Position numbers and translations under genes: made by a program. The notes under the pieces were generated by a model. That model worked only from the letters and a program-made list of their open reading frames with translations. It was not told where the DNA came from and ran no database searches. A DNA stretch of 64,000 nucleotides from Nostoc sp. FACHB-110. GTDB lineage: Bacteria; Cyanobacteriota; Cyanobacteriia; Cyanobacteriales; Nostocaceae. The stretch is from NCBI RefSeq assembly GCF_014697425.1, contig NZ_JACJRU010000001.1:1-64000 (forward strand), written 5' to 3'. The first letter of the stretch is position 1. Every line of letters starts with the position of its first letter. Below are positions 54,729 to 63,816 of this stretch, in pieces.

Positions 54729-55625
54729 CTATTGGCTATTGACTGATATCAATGGCAATAACAGCGTGACGAAATAATAAACCAAAGGGGCTGTAAAGAT
54801 GTAACTGTCGGTGCGATCTAAAATGCCACCATGACCGGGGATCAAGTCTCCCGAATCTTTCACTCCCGCATCACGCTTGAGCATAGATTCAGTTAAATCA
54901 CCTAAAAGACTCGCAACGCCGATGAGTAAACCCAAGGCTGAACCGATGAATAGGAATTTGGGTAATTGAAGATAATAAGCTCCGGCGATGGCAACAACTA
55001 CACTACCTGCAATGCCAAATACTGCACCTTCGACAGTTTTTTTCGGGCTGATGTCAGACAAAGGAGTTTTGCCAAAGAATTTACCAATCACATAAGCCCC
55101 AATATCAGCTGCCCAAATACAGAAAAAAGCCAATATTGTTAATGTAAAACCTTGGGGTAAAGCCGCCAGGTTTTTTTGCTCTAAAATATCCGCCCAGGAA
55201 TTTGGCCAGTAACCTTTTAAGGGAATATTGCTGAGTGCCGCACTACCAATTGCCCTTAATCTTACCCAGTAACTCGATAGGTAGGCCACATAAAATAGTC
55301 CCATAATCGAAGCGGAAATATCAGCGATTGTGGCCATTTTGGGTTGAAATAGCAGGTAAAAGCAAATTACAGTTCCACCTAAAGGCAGTACGGCATCAGC
55401 TAAACTGTCATCAACGGTGCAGATGATCAGCAAGATTTGGCTGACAAAGATAGTGGTTTTTGCCGCCGGAACAATGCCCCTAGCTTGCACTAAATTAAAA
55501 TATTCCTGCTGACCCAAAAAGATACTCACCGCAATCACAATGGTAAAATACCAACCTCCTAAGAGCGTGGCTACCAAAGCAAGGGCGATCGCAATAATTC
55601 CACTAATGATTCGAGACCAAGGCAT
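54729..55625 (-). CDS. cdsA: Phosphatidate cytidylyltransferase
   Basis: Integral membrane enzyme making CDP-diacylglycerol from phosphatidate and CTP for phosphatidylglycerol synthesis. The CDP signature is present near the C-terminus: SDISPKKTVEGAVFG (about residue 193) and LKRDAGVKDSGDLIPGHGG followed by ILDRTDS (about 253-278). Several hydrophobic helices precede it. There are 298 residues. It follows cbiT on the same strand after a 72-bp gap holding a heptamer hairpin. Confidence 0.94.
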   Translation of the reverse strand: MPWSRIISGIIAIALALVATLLGGWYFTIVIAVSIFLGQQEYFNLVQARGIVPAAKTTIFVSQILLIICTVDDSLADAVLPLGGTVICFYLLFQPKMATIADISASIMGLFYVAYLSSYWVRLRAIGSAALSNIPLKGYWPNSWADILEQKNLAALPQGFTLTILAFFCIWAADIGAYVIGKFFGKTPLSDISPKKTVEGAVFGIAGSVVVAIAGAYYLQLPKFLFIGSALGLLIGVASLLGDLTESMLKRDAGVKDSGDLIPGHGGILDRTDSYIFTAPLVYYFVTLLLPLISVNSQ

Positions 55626-55632
55626 AGAAGTA

Positions 55633-55688
55633 AGTATGAAGTGTGAAGTATGAAGTATGAATTTCAGCCTTTAGACTTCATACTTCAT
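55633..55688. repeat. AGTATGA heptamer array with inverted copy
   Basis: Four units (one AGTGTGA variant) at 55633-55660 and a complementary pair at 55675-55688. They can form a hairpin between cbiT and cdsA transcripts. It is the same unit as the long array at 63114-63225. Confidence 0.85.
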
Positions 55689-55697
55689 CCTTGAGAT

Positions 55698-56300
55698 TTA
55701 GTCTAGTTTCTCACCACTGAGGATAAAAATGGGATCAGCTGCGGTAAAAGTCTGAGAAAAACCTCGGGTTTCTAGTCGATTGACGGCAGATTGCACAACT
55801 TCAATATTTCTCGCCCGTAACTGCGAAAAGCTTTGAGAAATAGCATACAGGCTTTCTAAATTACCAGCTGTGGCGATAACTCGACCAGAGGGGGGCAAAT
55901 AATCCCACACTGCTTGTAAAATTTCTTGGATAGGTCGTCCGCCTTCAATACAGACGCGATGAGGTAAAGGCTTAATTTCATGCAAACATTCAGGCGCGCT
56001 ACCTTCAACAACTTCGACATTTTTGACCTCAAAGCGATCGCAATTTCGCTTAATTAGGTTAGCGACTTCCTCATCTCGTTCTACCGCAATAATTTGGCCC
56101 TTGGGACACAATAATCCGACTTCTACAGGGATCGTACCTGTTCCTGCACCAATGTCCCATAATACAGAATCAGGTTGTAGTCGTAGCTGGGAAATTAACA
56201 ACAGCCGCACTTCTCTTTGGCTGAAGGGAATACCCGGCAAATGCTCAAATAATTCATCGGGAATTCCAGGGGTGACGTAAGGCCAATGTTGGGAGGGCAT
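55698..56300 (-). CDS. cbiT: Precorrin-6Y C5,15-methyltransferase, CbiT subunit
   Basis: SAM-dependent enzyme of the cobalamin pathway that methylates C15 and decarboxylates the acetate side chain of (cobalt-)precorrin-7. The SAM site is WDIGAGTGTIPVEVGLL (about residue 48), followed by IIAVERDEE. The N-terminal GIPDELFEHLPGIPFSQREVR is typical of CbiT. It has 200 residues, usual for the separate subunit rather than the CbiET fusion. No other cobalamin genes are adjacent. Confidence 0.9.
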   Translation of the reverse strand: MPSQHWPYVTPGIPDELFEHLPGIPFSQREVRLLLISQLRLQPDSVLWDIGAGTGTIPVEVGLLCPKGQIIAVERDEEVANLIKRNCDRFEVKNVEVVEGSAPECLHEIKPLPHRVCIEGGRPIQEILQAVWDYLPPSGRVIATAGNLESLYAISQSFSQLRARNIEVVQSAVNRLETRGFSQTFTAADPIFILSGEKLD

Positions 56301-56392
56301 ATAAATACAGATTTATACTAAAGATATTCGCTTGTTAAATTTGACAAGTTATAAACTATCAAGAGTTTGACAACGTAGCGTCATAAGCAATC

Positions 56393-57793
56393 ATGATAAC
56401 TGGGCAGATACTAAACGACCGCTACGAAATCCAACAACAGTTGGGCAAAAAGCCTGGGCGAAAGACTTTTATCGCTCATGATTTAACAACTCAGGAATTG
56501 GTCATCATTAAGTTACTCTCATTTAACAGTGACTTTGAATGGGACGATCTCAAGTTATTTGAGCGCGAAGCCGAAACCTTAAAATCATTGTCCCATCCGG
56601 CTATTCCGCGTTATTTGAACTATTTTGAGGTTAATGCACCTACTATTAGAGGGTTTGCTCTAGTACAGACTTATATCCCAGCCCAAACTTTAGAGCAATA
56701 TTTACAATCTGGGCGGACTTTTACAGAATTTGAAGTTAAACAGATAGCTACAGCAGTTTTAAACATACTAATTTACCTACACAGTTTAAATCCACCTGTC
56801 ATCCACCGCGATATTAAGCCTAGCAATATTTTATTGGGTGAGCGTTCTGGTAATAGTGTTGGTCAAGTCTATTTAGTCGATTTTGGTTCTGTGCAAACAG
56901 TCTTAGCGACTGAAGGGGGAACAAGAACGGTAGTAGGAACTTACGGTTATATGCCACCAGAACAATTTGGTGGACGCACTGTCCCTGCATCTGACCTTTA
57001 TAGCTTAGGTGCAACCTTAATTTATTTAGCTACAGGCAATCACCCGGCTGATTTACCCCAAAAAGATTTGCGAATTCAATTTGATAACGTAGTTAATCTC
57101 AGTTCTAGTTTGACTAGGTGGTTAAAGTGGCTGACTGAACCCAGCTTAGATCAGCGAGTGAGTTCAGCAAATGCAGCCCTACAAGCTTTAGATGATTCCC
57201 ATTGGCAACCACAAACTACTGCTTTAACTATTGGTAAACCTGCTGGGAGCAAAATTCAATTAACCAAGAGTTGGGACGCATTAGAAATCAGGATTCCACC
57301 AAGCGGTTTTAAAGTATCGATGCTATTTACAGGTGGATTTGCGATCGCTTGGAATTCATTTATTTTATTTTGGACTATTGCTGCTCTAAGTGCGCCTTTT
57401 CCAGCTAATATTCCCTTTGTTTTATTCTCACTGCCTTTTTGGAGTGCTGGAGGTTTGATGGTTTGGGGTATAGTATTTGGTTTATTTGGCAGTCTGCAAT
57501 TACGTATAGATAATCAGCAAGTTAGCTTTAACCGTAGTTTGTTTGGCTTTACATTTCATCGGCCTCAAGCATCGCCAAAAGAAAACATTAGCAAGTTAGC
57601 TTTTATTCATCAGCATTTTACTAAAGATAGTGAGGGTAATCGCACTACAGTTCCAGCACAGTTAGATATCTGGATTGGCGTGAAGAAATATTCGTTTGGT
57701 GGTAAAACCGCCATAGTCTTATCAGAAGCAGAACTAGCATGGTTAGCCCATGAATTAAAGGACTGGTTAGATATACCTCTTAGCCATGACTAG
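56393..57793 (+). CDS. Membrane-anchored Ser/Thr protein kinase
   Basis: Hanks-type kinase. Catalytic loop is HRDIKPSN (about residue 142), metal-binding DFG is in LVDFGSVQ (about 166) and the activation segment ends GTYGYMPPEQF. The ATP-binding Lys is in LVIIKLLSF. The glycine-rich loop is unusual: QLGKKPGRKTF instead of GxGxxG, a change often seen in the cyanobacterial subgroup with a C-terminal membrane module. Two hydrophobic helices lie near 305-355, followed by a beta-rich cytosolic tail. Substrates are unknown. It is divergent from cbiT and is followed by tatA. Confidence 0.88.
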   Translation: MITGQILNDRYEIQQQLGKKPGRKTFIAHDLTTQELVIIKLLSFNSDFEWDDLKLFEREAETLKSLSHPAIPRYLNYFEVNAPTIRGFALVQTYIPAQTLEQYLQSGRTFTEFEVKQIATAVLNILIYLHSLNPPVIHRDIKPSNILLGERSGNSVGQVYLVDFGSVQTVLATEGGTRTVVGTYGYMPPEQFGGRTVPASDLYSLGATLIYLATGNHPADLPQKDLRIQFDNVVNLSSSLTRWLKWLTEPSLDQRVSSANAALQALDDSHWQPQTTALTIGKPAGSKIQLTKSWDALEIRIPPSGFKVSMLFTGGFAIAWNSFILFWTIAALSAPFPANIPFVLFSLPFWSAGGLMVWGIVFGLFGSLQLRIDNQQVSFNRSLFGFTFHRPQASPKENISKLAFIHQHFTKDSEGNRTTVPAQLDIWIGVKKYSFGGKTAIVLSEAELAWLAHELKDWLDIPLSHD

Positions 57794-57866
57794 GCAAGAT
57801 TGTTTGCACAATAGCTTGGACACCATCAGTTTATATTTGACTACAGAAGCTTGAGAGGAAATTTGT

Positions 57867-58040
57867 ATGTTCGGATTAGGATGGCTAGAAGTGGGTGTAA
57901 TTGCCATAGTCGCACTGCTGATTTTTGGCCCAAAAAAAATTCCTGAACTGGGAAATGCACTGGGCAAGACTCTACGGGGTTTTAAAGAAGAATTGAATCA
58001 TACCGATGATGAAGCAACTTCGGAAAAAGAACAGGAATAG
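57867..58040 (+). CDS. tatA: TatA/TatE-type twin-arginine translocase subunit
   Basis: 57-residue protein: N-terminal membrane helix (LEVGVIAIVALLIFGP), the TatA/B hinge FGPKKIPELG, an amphipathic helix (NALGKTLRGFKEELN) and an acidic tail. It forms the pore-like oligomer that moves folded proteins across the plasma or thylakoid membrane. The AGAGGAA ribosome site is 6 bases before the ATG. It is too short for TatB. It is followed by a strong palindromic terminator. Confidence 0.93.
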   Translation: MFGLGWLEVGVIAIVALLIFGPKKIPELGNALGKTLRGFKEELNHTDDEATSEKEQE

Positions 58041-58063
58041 TCAACAAGCCCTACTAAAAATAT

Positions 58064-58093
58064 AAAGACGCGAGAATTAATTCTCGCGTCTTT
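58064..58093. terminator. Bidirectional terminator between tatA and cphA
   Basis: Perfect 30-bp palindrome AAAGACGCGAGAATT and complement. It has A's on one side and T's on the other, suiting termination of both convergent genes. Confidence 0.85.
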
Positions 58094-58113
58094 ACTAAAG
58101 AATTGTATTTAGG

Positions 58114-60825
58114 TTACAACAGCGTGTTGATCACGGAGGAAGGTGACACACCATTTTGATTTTGATTTTCTGTGGCGGTTGTAGGAGGGTTTTGTAGTGG
58201 TACTTCTTCTTTCACTAAACCACGTACTTTGATCAACTTAATCGCCCGGCTGACGCTCTCTGGCAAAATTACCACCAGGCCTTTTTCTGGAGCCATATCC
58301 AAAGCTTTGTTAATTGCTTGGGTTTCGTCCATAATCACTTCGCAGCGAGCATCAGGTTTAACTTGCGTAATCCCTTTCATAATCAACTGCGAAGCTGATC
58401 CCCTTGGTCTACCGCGAGTATCATCGTCTTCTTTGACGATGATGTAGTCAAAAATGTCGGCAGCTAGTTTACCTAAAGTTACAAAGTCTTCGTCGCGGCG
58501 ATCGCCAGGGCCACCAACTACACCAATTCGTTGTCCGGTGTTCCAGTTGCGGACAAATGCACCGACAGCTTCGTAACTGGCTGGGTTGTGGGCATAGTCT
58601 ACTAAGGCGTGGAAGGTTCCTAAGTTAAATAGGTTCATTCTGCCAGGGGTTTGACTGACAGAAGCGCGGAATGTTCTTAAGCCAGCGCGAATTTGTTCAA
58701 TAGTGACGTTCTGCACAAAGGCGGCCAAACTCGCAGCTAAGGCGTTAGCAATCATAAACGGCGCACGTCCACCCATTGTCAAGGGTATTTGTTCTGCTCT
58801 TTCGATGCGGTGTGTCCAATCGCCCTTGACAATTGACAGATAACCGTTTTCGTAAACTGCGGCTACTCCTCCCTTTTGGATGTGCTGACGCACTAATTCT
58901 GAGTCTGGGTTCATGGTGAAGTAGGCAATGTTGGCCTTGGTTTTTTCTGCCATTGCCGCCACGCGGCGATCGTCTGCATTAAGTACAGCATAGCCATCAG
59001 GATATATGGCTTCGGCGACTACGCTTTTAAGGTTGGCTAATTGATCGATGGTATCAATATCACCTATGCCTAAATGGTCAGCAGCTACGTTCAGCACTAC
59101 ACCAACGTTGGCAGCTTCAAACCCCAAGCCGGAACGTAAAATGCCACCGCGTGCGCTTTCTAATACAGCTACTTCTACAGTTGGGTCTTGCAGGATGAGG
59201 TGGGCGCTTTGTGGCCCTGTGTTATCGCCTGCTTCTACCAAGTAATTACCGATATAAGTTCCATCTGTAGTTGTGTAACCTACTACCTTACCCGTTTGCT
59301 TATAAATATGTGCCAGCAGTCGGGTTGTAGTAGTTTTACCATTTGTACCTGTAATGCTGAGGATGGGAATGCGGCTAGACTGTTCGTTGGGGAACAGCAT
59401 ATCCATAACTGCACCAGCAACGTTGCGAGGAATCCCGACGCTGGGGGCAACGTGCATCCGAAAACCAGGGGCAGCATTGACTTCCACAATTACCCCATCA
59501 ACTTCGCGTAAGGGGCGGCTAATATCTGTAGTCACAACATCTAAGCCAGCGATATCTAAACCGATAGTTTTAACTACCCTTTGCGCCAGCCAAATAGTTT
59601 CGGGATGGATTTCATCAGTCCGATCTACAGCAATGCCACCTGTACTGAGGTTGGCCGTAGCACGAAGGTAACAAATTGTACCTTTTGGTAAAACACTGTT
59701 GAGGGTGTGTCCTTGCCTTTCTAGGAGTTGGTAACTAGTCCGGTCTAATTCAATCTTGGTGAGAACTTTATCGTGTCCGTCGCCACGATTGGGGTCTTTG
59801 TTGGTTTCTTCAATTAATTGGGCAATTGTCAATCTACCATCACCAACTACATGAGCAGGTACACGTTCAGCTACGGCCACTACTTTGCCATCTACCACCA
59901 GTACCCGATGATCGCGCCCAACGTAATACCGCTCAACAATTATTGACCGAGAAACTTGTCTAGCTGCTTCATAGGCTGCTTCGGCTTCTTCCCAGTTTCT
60001 AATATCAATGGTGATGCCGCGTCCATGATTGCCGTCTAGTGGCTTAATCACGATGGGATAGCCACCAACGTATTCAATTGCTTCTTCTAAATCATCCAAA
60101 AAGTTAATGACTGTACCCCTAGGTACGGGGATACCGGCGGCAGCCAAGATGCGTTTTGTCGCTTCTTTATCACAAGCTAGTTCTACGCCGAGAATGCCTG
60201 TTTTATCCGTCATGGTGGCTTGCATCCGCTTTTGGTTCACACCGTAGCCCAGCTGAATCAAAAAGCGCGCGCTTAGCTGCATCCAGGGAATGCCTCTTTT
60301 TTCTGCTTCTTTGACAATTGCTTCTGTAGAAGGGCCTAAAGAAGCATCACGCCAAAAGTCTTTGAGGTCTTGGATATCTTGTTCGAGTTCTGCCTTGGGA
60401 TAGCGACCGCGATCTACAATGCTTTGGCACAGTCTGACTGCGGCTCTGCCAGCATAGCGTCCTGCTTCCTCATTCAGATATTCGATGACTACTTGATAAA
60501 CGCCGGGGGTGGATGTTTCGCGGGTACGACCGAAGCCGACGTGCATTCCAGCTAGTTCTTGGAGTTCTAAGGCTACGTGTTCCACAATGTGGCCCATCAT
60601 AGTCCCTTCTTTTACCCGCATTAGAAAACCACCACGACAGCCAGGCGAACAATAGTGACCCTCTAGACTAGGCAGCGCCTCAACTAATCCTTCATAAAAT
60701 CCAGGAATTTCATTTGAGGGTGTCTCGGCAAGGTTCTCTAAATCGAGGCGCATGACGATCAGTTTGTGGCGTCGAATGCTCCAGTAGTTTGGGCCGCGTA
60801 AGGTCTGGATCTTGAGGATTCTCAT
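58114..60825 (-). CDS. cphA: Cyanophycin synthetase
   Basis: Makes the nitrogen-storage polymer multi-L-arginyl-poly-L-aspartate by non-ribosomal ATP-dependent steps. It has an N-terminal domain (MRILKIQTLRGPNYWSIRRH), an ATP-grasp domain for aspartate addition (about 215-470; IVIKPLDGNHGRGIT), and a Mur-ligase-like domain for arginine addition with P-loop SITGTNGKTTTTR (about 490). It has 903 residues, the usual size. The frame is open 10 codons further upstream, but CphA proteins begin MRILKIQTLRGPNYW, so I start at 60825. It is downstream of cphB on the same strand with 176 bp between, the usual cphBA order. Confidence 0.96.
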   Translation of the reverse strand: MRILKIQTLRGPNYWSIRRHKLIVMRLDLENLAETPSNEIPGFYEGLVEALPSLEGHYCSPGCRGGFLMRVKEGTMMGHIVEHVALELQELAGMHVGFGRTRETSTPGVYQVVIEYLNEEAGRYAGRAAVRLCQSIVDRGRYPKAELEQDIQDLKDFWRDASLGPSTEAIVKEAEKRGIPWMQLSARFLIQLGYGVNQKRMQATMTDKTGILGVELACDKEATKRILAAAGIPVPRGTVINFLDDLEEAIEYVGGYPIVIKPLDGNHGRGITIDIRNWEEAEAAYEAARQVSRSIIVERYYVGRDHRVLVVDGKVVAVAERVPAHVVGDGRLTIAQLIEETNKDPNRGDGHDKVLTKIELDRTSYQLLERQGHTLNSVLPKGTICYLRATANLSTGGIAVDRTDEIHPETIWLAQRVVKTIGLDIAGLDVVTTDISRPLREVDGVIVEVNAAPGFRMHVAPSVGIPRNVAGAVMDMLFPNEQSSRIPILSITGTNGKTTTTRLLAHIYKQTGKVVGYTTTDGTYIGNYLVEAGDNTGPQSAHLILQDPTVEVAVLESARGGILRSGLGFEAANVGVVLNVAADHLGIGDIDTIDQLANLKSVVAEAIYPDGYAVLNADDRRVAAMAEKTKANIAYFTMNPDSELVRQHIQKGGVAAVYENGYLSIVKGDWTHRIERAEQIPLTMGGRAPFMIANALAASLAAFVQNVTIEQIRAGLRTFRASVSQTPGRMNLFNLGTFHALVDYAHNPASYEAVGAFVRNWNTGQRIGVVGGPGDRRDEDFVTLGKLAADIFDYIIVKEDDDTRGRPRGSASQLIMKGITQVKPDARCEVIMDETQAINKALDMAPEKGLVVILPESVSRAIKLIKVRGLVKEEVPLQNPPTTATENQNQNGVSPSSVINTLL

Positions 60826-61001
60826 GGGAATAGGTAGATGGAGATTCGGAACCAAAATTCTAGTTTCATACTGGCATTGACCGCTAAACTGTTCATAGCA
60901 AACAGTTTTTTATGTTTAATAAATGGTATTCCACTAATTTTTTCTACCGCCATAAATAAACACGCGATCAACCTCAGTGTAACCTCGGATACTCTATCCC
61001 G

Positions 61002-61865
61002 TCAGCTGGAGATGCGGTGTACAGCAGGCAATACAGTCCGCTGGTACAGGTGGAAGCGATCGCCATAGCTGAGGATGTGCAAGCGTAAATTATGTAGTGT
61101 TAATGGTTCATTCGCACCCACATGGGGTTCGTTGGTATGGGTGAGTTCTGTGGGATCAACAATGGTGACACTGCCTTTACCCATGACTTGTAGCCAACCA
61201 TCACGTTCAAATACAGCACAGGTATCTTCATCGATACCAATTCCCAGTCTGTCTGGATGAGCTGCGATCGCGCTAATGAGGCGACCCATGCGATTGCGGT
61301 TGTGAAAGTGTTGGTCAACAATCACCTCTGGGATAAATCCCAAACCTGTCGCCATATCTACCAAAGAGCGATTTGGTGTTTCACCACTGCCACCACCAGC
61401 AATCATGTGATGACCCATCACTGCTGCGCCTGCACTTGTGCCTGCTAAGGTTAACTGCCCTGCTCTCACCCGCTGACGGATAATATCCATTGCTGGGGTG
61501 TCTGCCAATACGCCACATAGGCGTAGTTGGTCTCCGCCAGTGAGGAATATCCCGCTACACGCCTCTAGAGATGCCTTGATCTGGGAGGATTCACAATGTT
61601 CCCGCTCACGAATATCTAAAATTTCAACTTTTTCTGCACCCATTTCCTCAAAAATGCGAATATACCGACCACCGATAATAGCGGGTTCGCGGGAGGCAGA
61701 TGGAACAATTGTAATATGAGCCTTACTAGCACCAGCACGACCAAAAAAAGTTCTCAGGATTTCGCGCCCATGAACTTTATCTTCAGCGCCTCCGATGACC
61801 ATCACAGCGGTTTTAGTTGCTTGGGGTGTCCTCATTTCCAGCGATTTAGCTTGTAATTGCTGCAT
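61002..61865 (-). CDS. cphB: Cyanophycinase
   Basis: Serine-type exopeptidase (family S51) that breaks cyanophycin into beta-aspartyl-arginine dipeptides. The nucleophile Ser is in LAGTSAGAAVMG (about residue 141), with the preceding GIFLTGGDQLRL and the downstream DQHFHNRNRMGRL typical of the family. There are 287 residues from the ATG at 61865, which has GGAG at 7 bases; the frame is open 13 codons further upstream but without such a site. It is cytosolic and first gene of a cphBA unit, so synthesis and breakdown genes are linked. Confidence 0.95.
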   Translation of the reverse strand: MQQLQAKSLEMRTPQATKTAVMVIGGAEDKVHGREILRTFFGRAGASKAHITIVPSASREPAIIGGRYIRIFEEMGAEKVEILDIREREHCESSQIKASLEACSGIFLTGGDQLRLCGVLADTPAMDIIRQRVRAGQLTLAGTSAGAAVMGHHMIAGGGSGETPNRSLVDMATGLGFIPEVIVDQHFHNRNRMGRLISAIAAHPDRLGIGIDEDTCAVFERDGWLQVMGKGSVTIVDPTELTHTNEPHVGANEPLTLHNLRLHILSYGDRFHLYQRTVLPAVHRISS

Positions 61866-62409
61866 TGTGTTTCTCCTGTCAACAACTTCAGGTGAATTTA
61901 ACAAGGTTTCAGTATCCTAATGCTTTGGGCATTTTGCTTTCTTGAGAGGACACTTTTTGGAAGTTGACAGCGGCGGCTTGTGCCACTTTGGCTCCTCACT
62001 TGAACACATAATTTATAGATTTCATGTGTTTGTAGTTGCCGTTCTTCAAAGCCAGCGCCTTGTTTTTTCACCTATCCACGGGTTCCAGACTGGCAGAATA
62101 TATTGGTTGGCAACTAAGTTGCCCCTCTGGGATTGGCTGTGAGCAGGTCTTAACACGCTGTTTTTTCAGTCTGGCTCGATGCAACCTGAAAGTTGTTAAC
62201 CTTAGTCAGATTATTAATTTAAATGTAGTTGTGACAATATTTAAACATAAATTAAGTGATTAGAAAAACTTTAGTTTGCACAAAAAATCAATAGTTCTAA
62301 GACTTTTGGATACTATTGATTAAGCTTATCTGTAGTTGTAACCTACATTTGCTTCTTGTGTTTAGTAGACATTCAATTCTAAGATTAGTGTTCTCGAATA
62401 CGAATTACT
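61866..62409. promoter_or_regulatory. Gene-free 544 bp between cphB and trmD
   Basis: Divergent upstream region for cphB (minus) and trmD (plus). Short open frames here have no recognisable content. GTA-N9-TAC at 62332-62346 is one base longer than the GTA-N8-TAC NtcA consensus, so it is not claimed as a site. Nothing else was recognised. Confidence 0.5.
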
Positions 62410-63120
62410 GTGCGCTTTGATATAGTTACACTTTTTCCTGATTGTTTTACCTCTGTTCTCAGTTCTGGGCTGTTAGGTAAAGCTTTAGCCAAACAAATTG
62501 CCCAAGTAAATTTGGTGAATCCCAGAGACTTCACAACGGACAAACACCGCAAGGTGGATGATGAACCCTACGGGGGTGGGGTGGGGATGCTGATGAAGCC
62601 AGAACCTATATTTGGTGCTGTGGAGTCATTGCCTTGTTTACCACGTCGAGAGATCATTTTGATGAGTCCCCAAGGTCAAACTATTGACCAACCTTTATTG
62701 CGGGAGTTGGCAACTAATTATGACCAGCTAGTAATTATCTGTGGACATTATGAGGGAGTAGATGACCGAGTACAACATTTGGTGACGCGAGAAGTGTCTT
62801 TAGGAGATTTTATTCTCACGGGCGGGGAAATTCCGGCAATGGCTTTAATTAATGGTGTGGTGCGCCTGTTACCGGGAACTGTGGGCAAAGTTGAATCTCT
62901 AAAGTCGGAAAGTTTTGAAGAAGGATTGCTAGATTATCCCCAGTATACTCGTCCGGCTAATTTTCGCGGTTGGAAAGTGCCAGATGTTTTGCTGTCTGGA
63001 AACCATGCCGCGATCGCTCGGTGGCGTTACGAACAACAAATTAAACGCACAGCCTTGCGTCGCCCTGATTTACTCTCAAAATGGCAAGAGGAGAAGAAGC
63101 AGGGGGATGAAAAAGTATGA
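62410..63120 (+). CDS. trmD: tRNA (guanine-N1-)-methyltransferase
   Basis: SPOUT-class enzyme that methylates G37 of tRNAs next to the anticodon and prevents frameshifting. The N-terminal MRFDIVTLFPDCFTS, the knot region LVIICGHYEGVDDRV (about residue 110) and LGDFILTGGEIPAM (about 134) are diagnostic. There are 236 residues from a GTG start at 62410 that matches the family N-terminus. The stop codon TGA lies inside the first unit of a heptamer array. Confidence 0.95.
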   Translation: MRFDIVTLFPDCFTSVLSSGLLGKALAKQIAQVNLVNPRDFTTDKHRKVDDEPYGGGVGMLMKPEPIFGAVESLPCLPRREIILMSPQGQTIDQPLLRELATNYDQLVIICGHYEGVDDRVQHLVTREVSLGDFILTGGEIPAMALINGVVRLLPGTVGKVESLKSESFEEGLLDYPQYTRPANFRGWKVPDVLLSGNHAAIARWRYEQQIKRTALRRPDLLSKWQEEKKQGDEKV

Positions 63121-63225
63121 AGTGTGAAGTGTGAAGTATGAAGTATGAAGTATGAAGTATGAAGTATGAAGTATGAAGTATGAAGTATGAAGTATGAAGT
63201 ATGAAGTATGAAGTATGAAGTGTGA
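63114..63225. repeat. Array of 16 AGTATGA heptamers between trmD and ispF
   Basis: Sixteen contiguous 7-bp units (three are AGTGTGA variants). The first unit supplies the last codon and stop of trmD. The array fills most of the gap to ispF. Confidence 0.95.
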
Positions 63226-63267
63226 AATATTGCTGTATCCTGCCTTGTAAGCATTGACTATTGACAA

Positions 63268-63750
63268 ATGACTAACATCAGAATTGGTAACGGCTACGAT
63301 ATTCACAGATTGGTGAGCGATCGCGCTTTAATTTTAGGTGGCATTCAAATTCCCCACGAATTGGGTTTGCTAGGGCATAGTGATGCTGATGTCTTAACCC
63401 ACGCCATTATGGATGCTATGTTAGGGGCTTTATCTTTAGGAGATATTGGCCATTACTTTCCCCCCACTGATCCCCAATGGGCAGGTGCAGATAGTTTGAT
63501 ACTTTTAACTCAAGTACATCAGCTAATTAAAGACCAAGGTTGGCAAATAGGTAACATTGATTCTGTAGTGGTGGCAGAACGACCAAAATTAAAACCACAC
63601 ATTGAAAAAATGCGCGAGAAACTAGCCACAGTTTTAGAATTACAACCTAATCAAATTGGCATTAAAGCTACCACCAACGAAAAACTAGGCCCCGTAGGAC
63701 GAGAAGAAGGTATTTGTGCTTATGCTGTCGTCTTACTAGTTGCATTTTAA
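63268..63750 (+). CDS. ispF: 2-C-methyl-D-erythritol 2,4-cyclodiphosphate synthase
   Basis: Enzyme of the plastid-type MEP isoprenoid pathway, supplying precursors for carotenoids and phytol. Motifs are [11 protein letters not shown] (residues 5-15; metal-binding Asp and His), the metal His in [12 protein letters not shown] (about 35-46), [12 protein letters not shown], and the C-terminal [19 protein letters not shown]. The length of 160 residues is typical. It is downstream of trmD in the same direction, separated by the heptamer array. Confidence 0.96.
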   Translation: MTNIRIGNGYDIHRLVSDRALILGGIQIPHELGLLGHSDADVLTHAIMDAMLGALSLGDIGHYFPPTDPQWAGADSLILLTQVHQLIKDQGWQIGNIDSVVVAERPKLKPHIEKMREKLATVLELQPNQIGIKATTNEKLGPVGREEGICAYAVVLLVAF

Positions 63751-63816
63751 TAGCTAGGATAAAGGTAAGAATTTTATCTATACACTATTCTTACCTAATT
63801 TAGGAGCCTGGAAAAA

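Noticed and set aside
61942..62263. 66- and 75-codon plus-strand frames between cphB and trmD
   Set aside because: Overlap each other in different frames, with no motif or ribosome site; likely non-coding upstream DNA.
62332..62346. NtcA-type site GTA...TAC in the cphB-trmD gap
   Set aside because: Spacing is 9 rather than the consensus 8 bases and no matching -10 box was evident at the expected distance.
63114..63225. Possible CRISPR-like array
   Set aside because: Units are 7 bp and contiguous with no spacers; no cas genes in the window.
63027..63306. Minus-strand frames encoding repeated LHTSYFI units
   Set aside because: Direct translation of the AGTATGA heptamer array; a period-7 repeat opens frames by chance and encodes a 7-residue repeat with no biological support.
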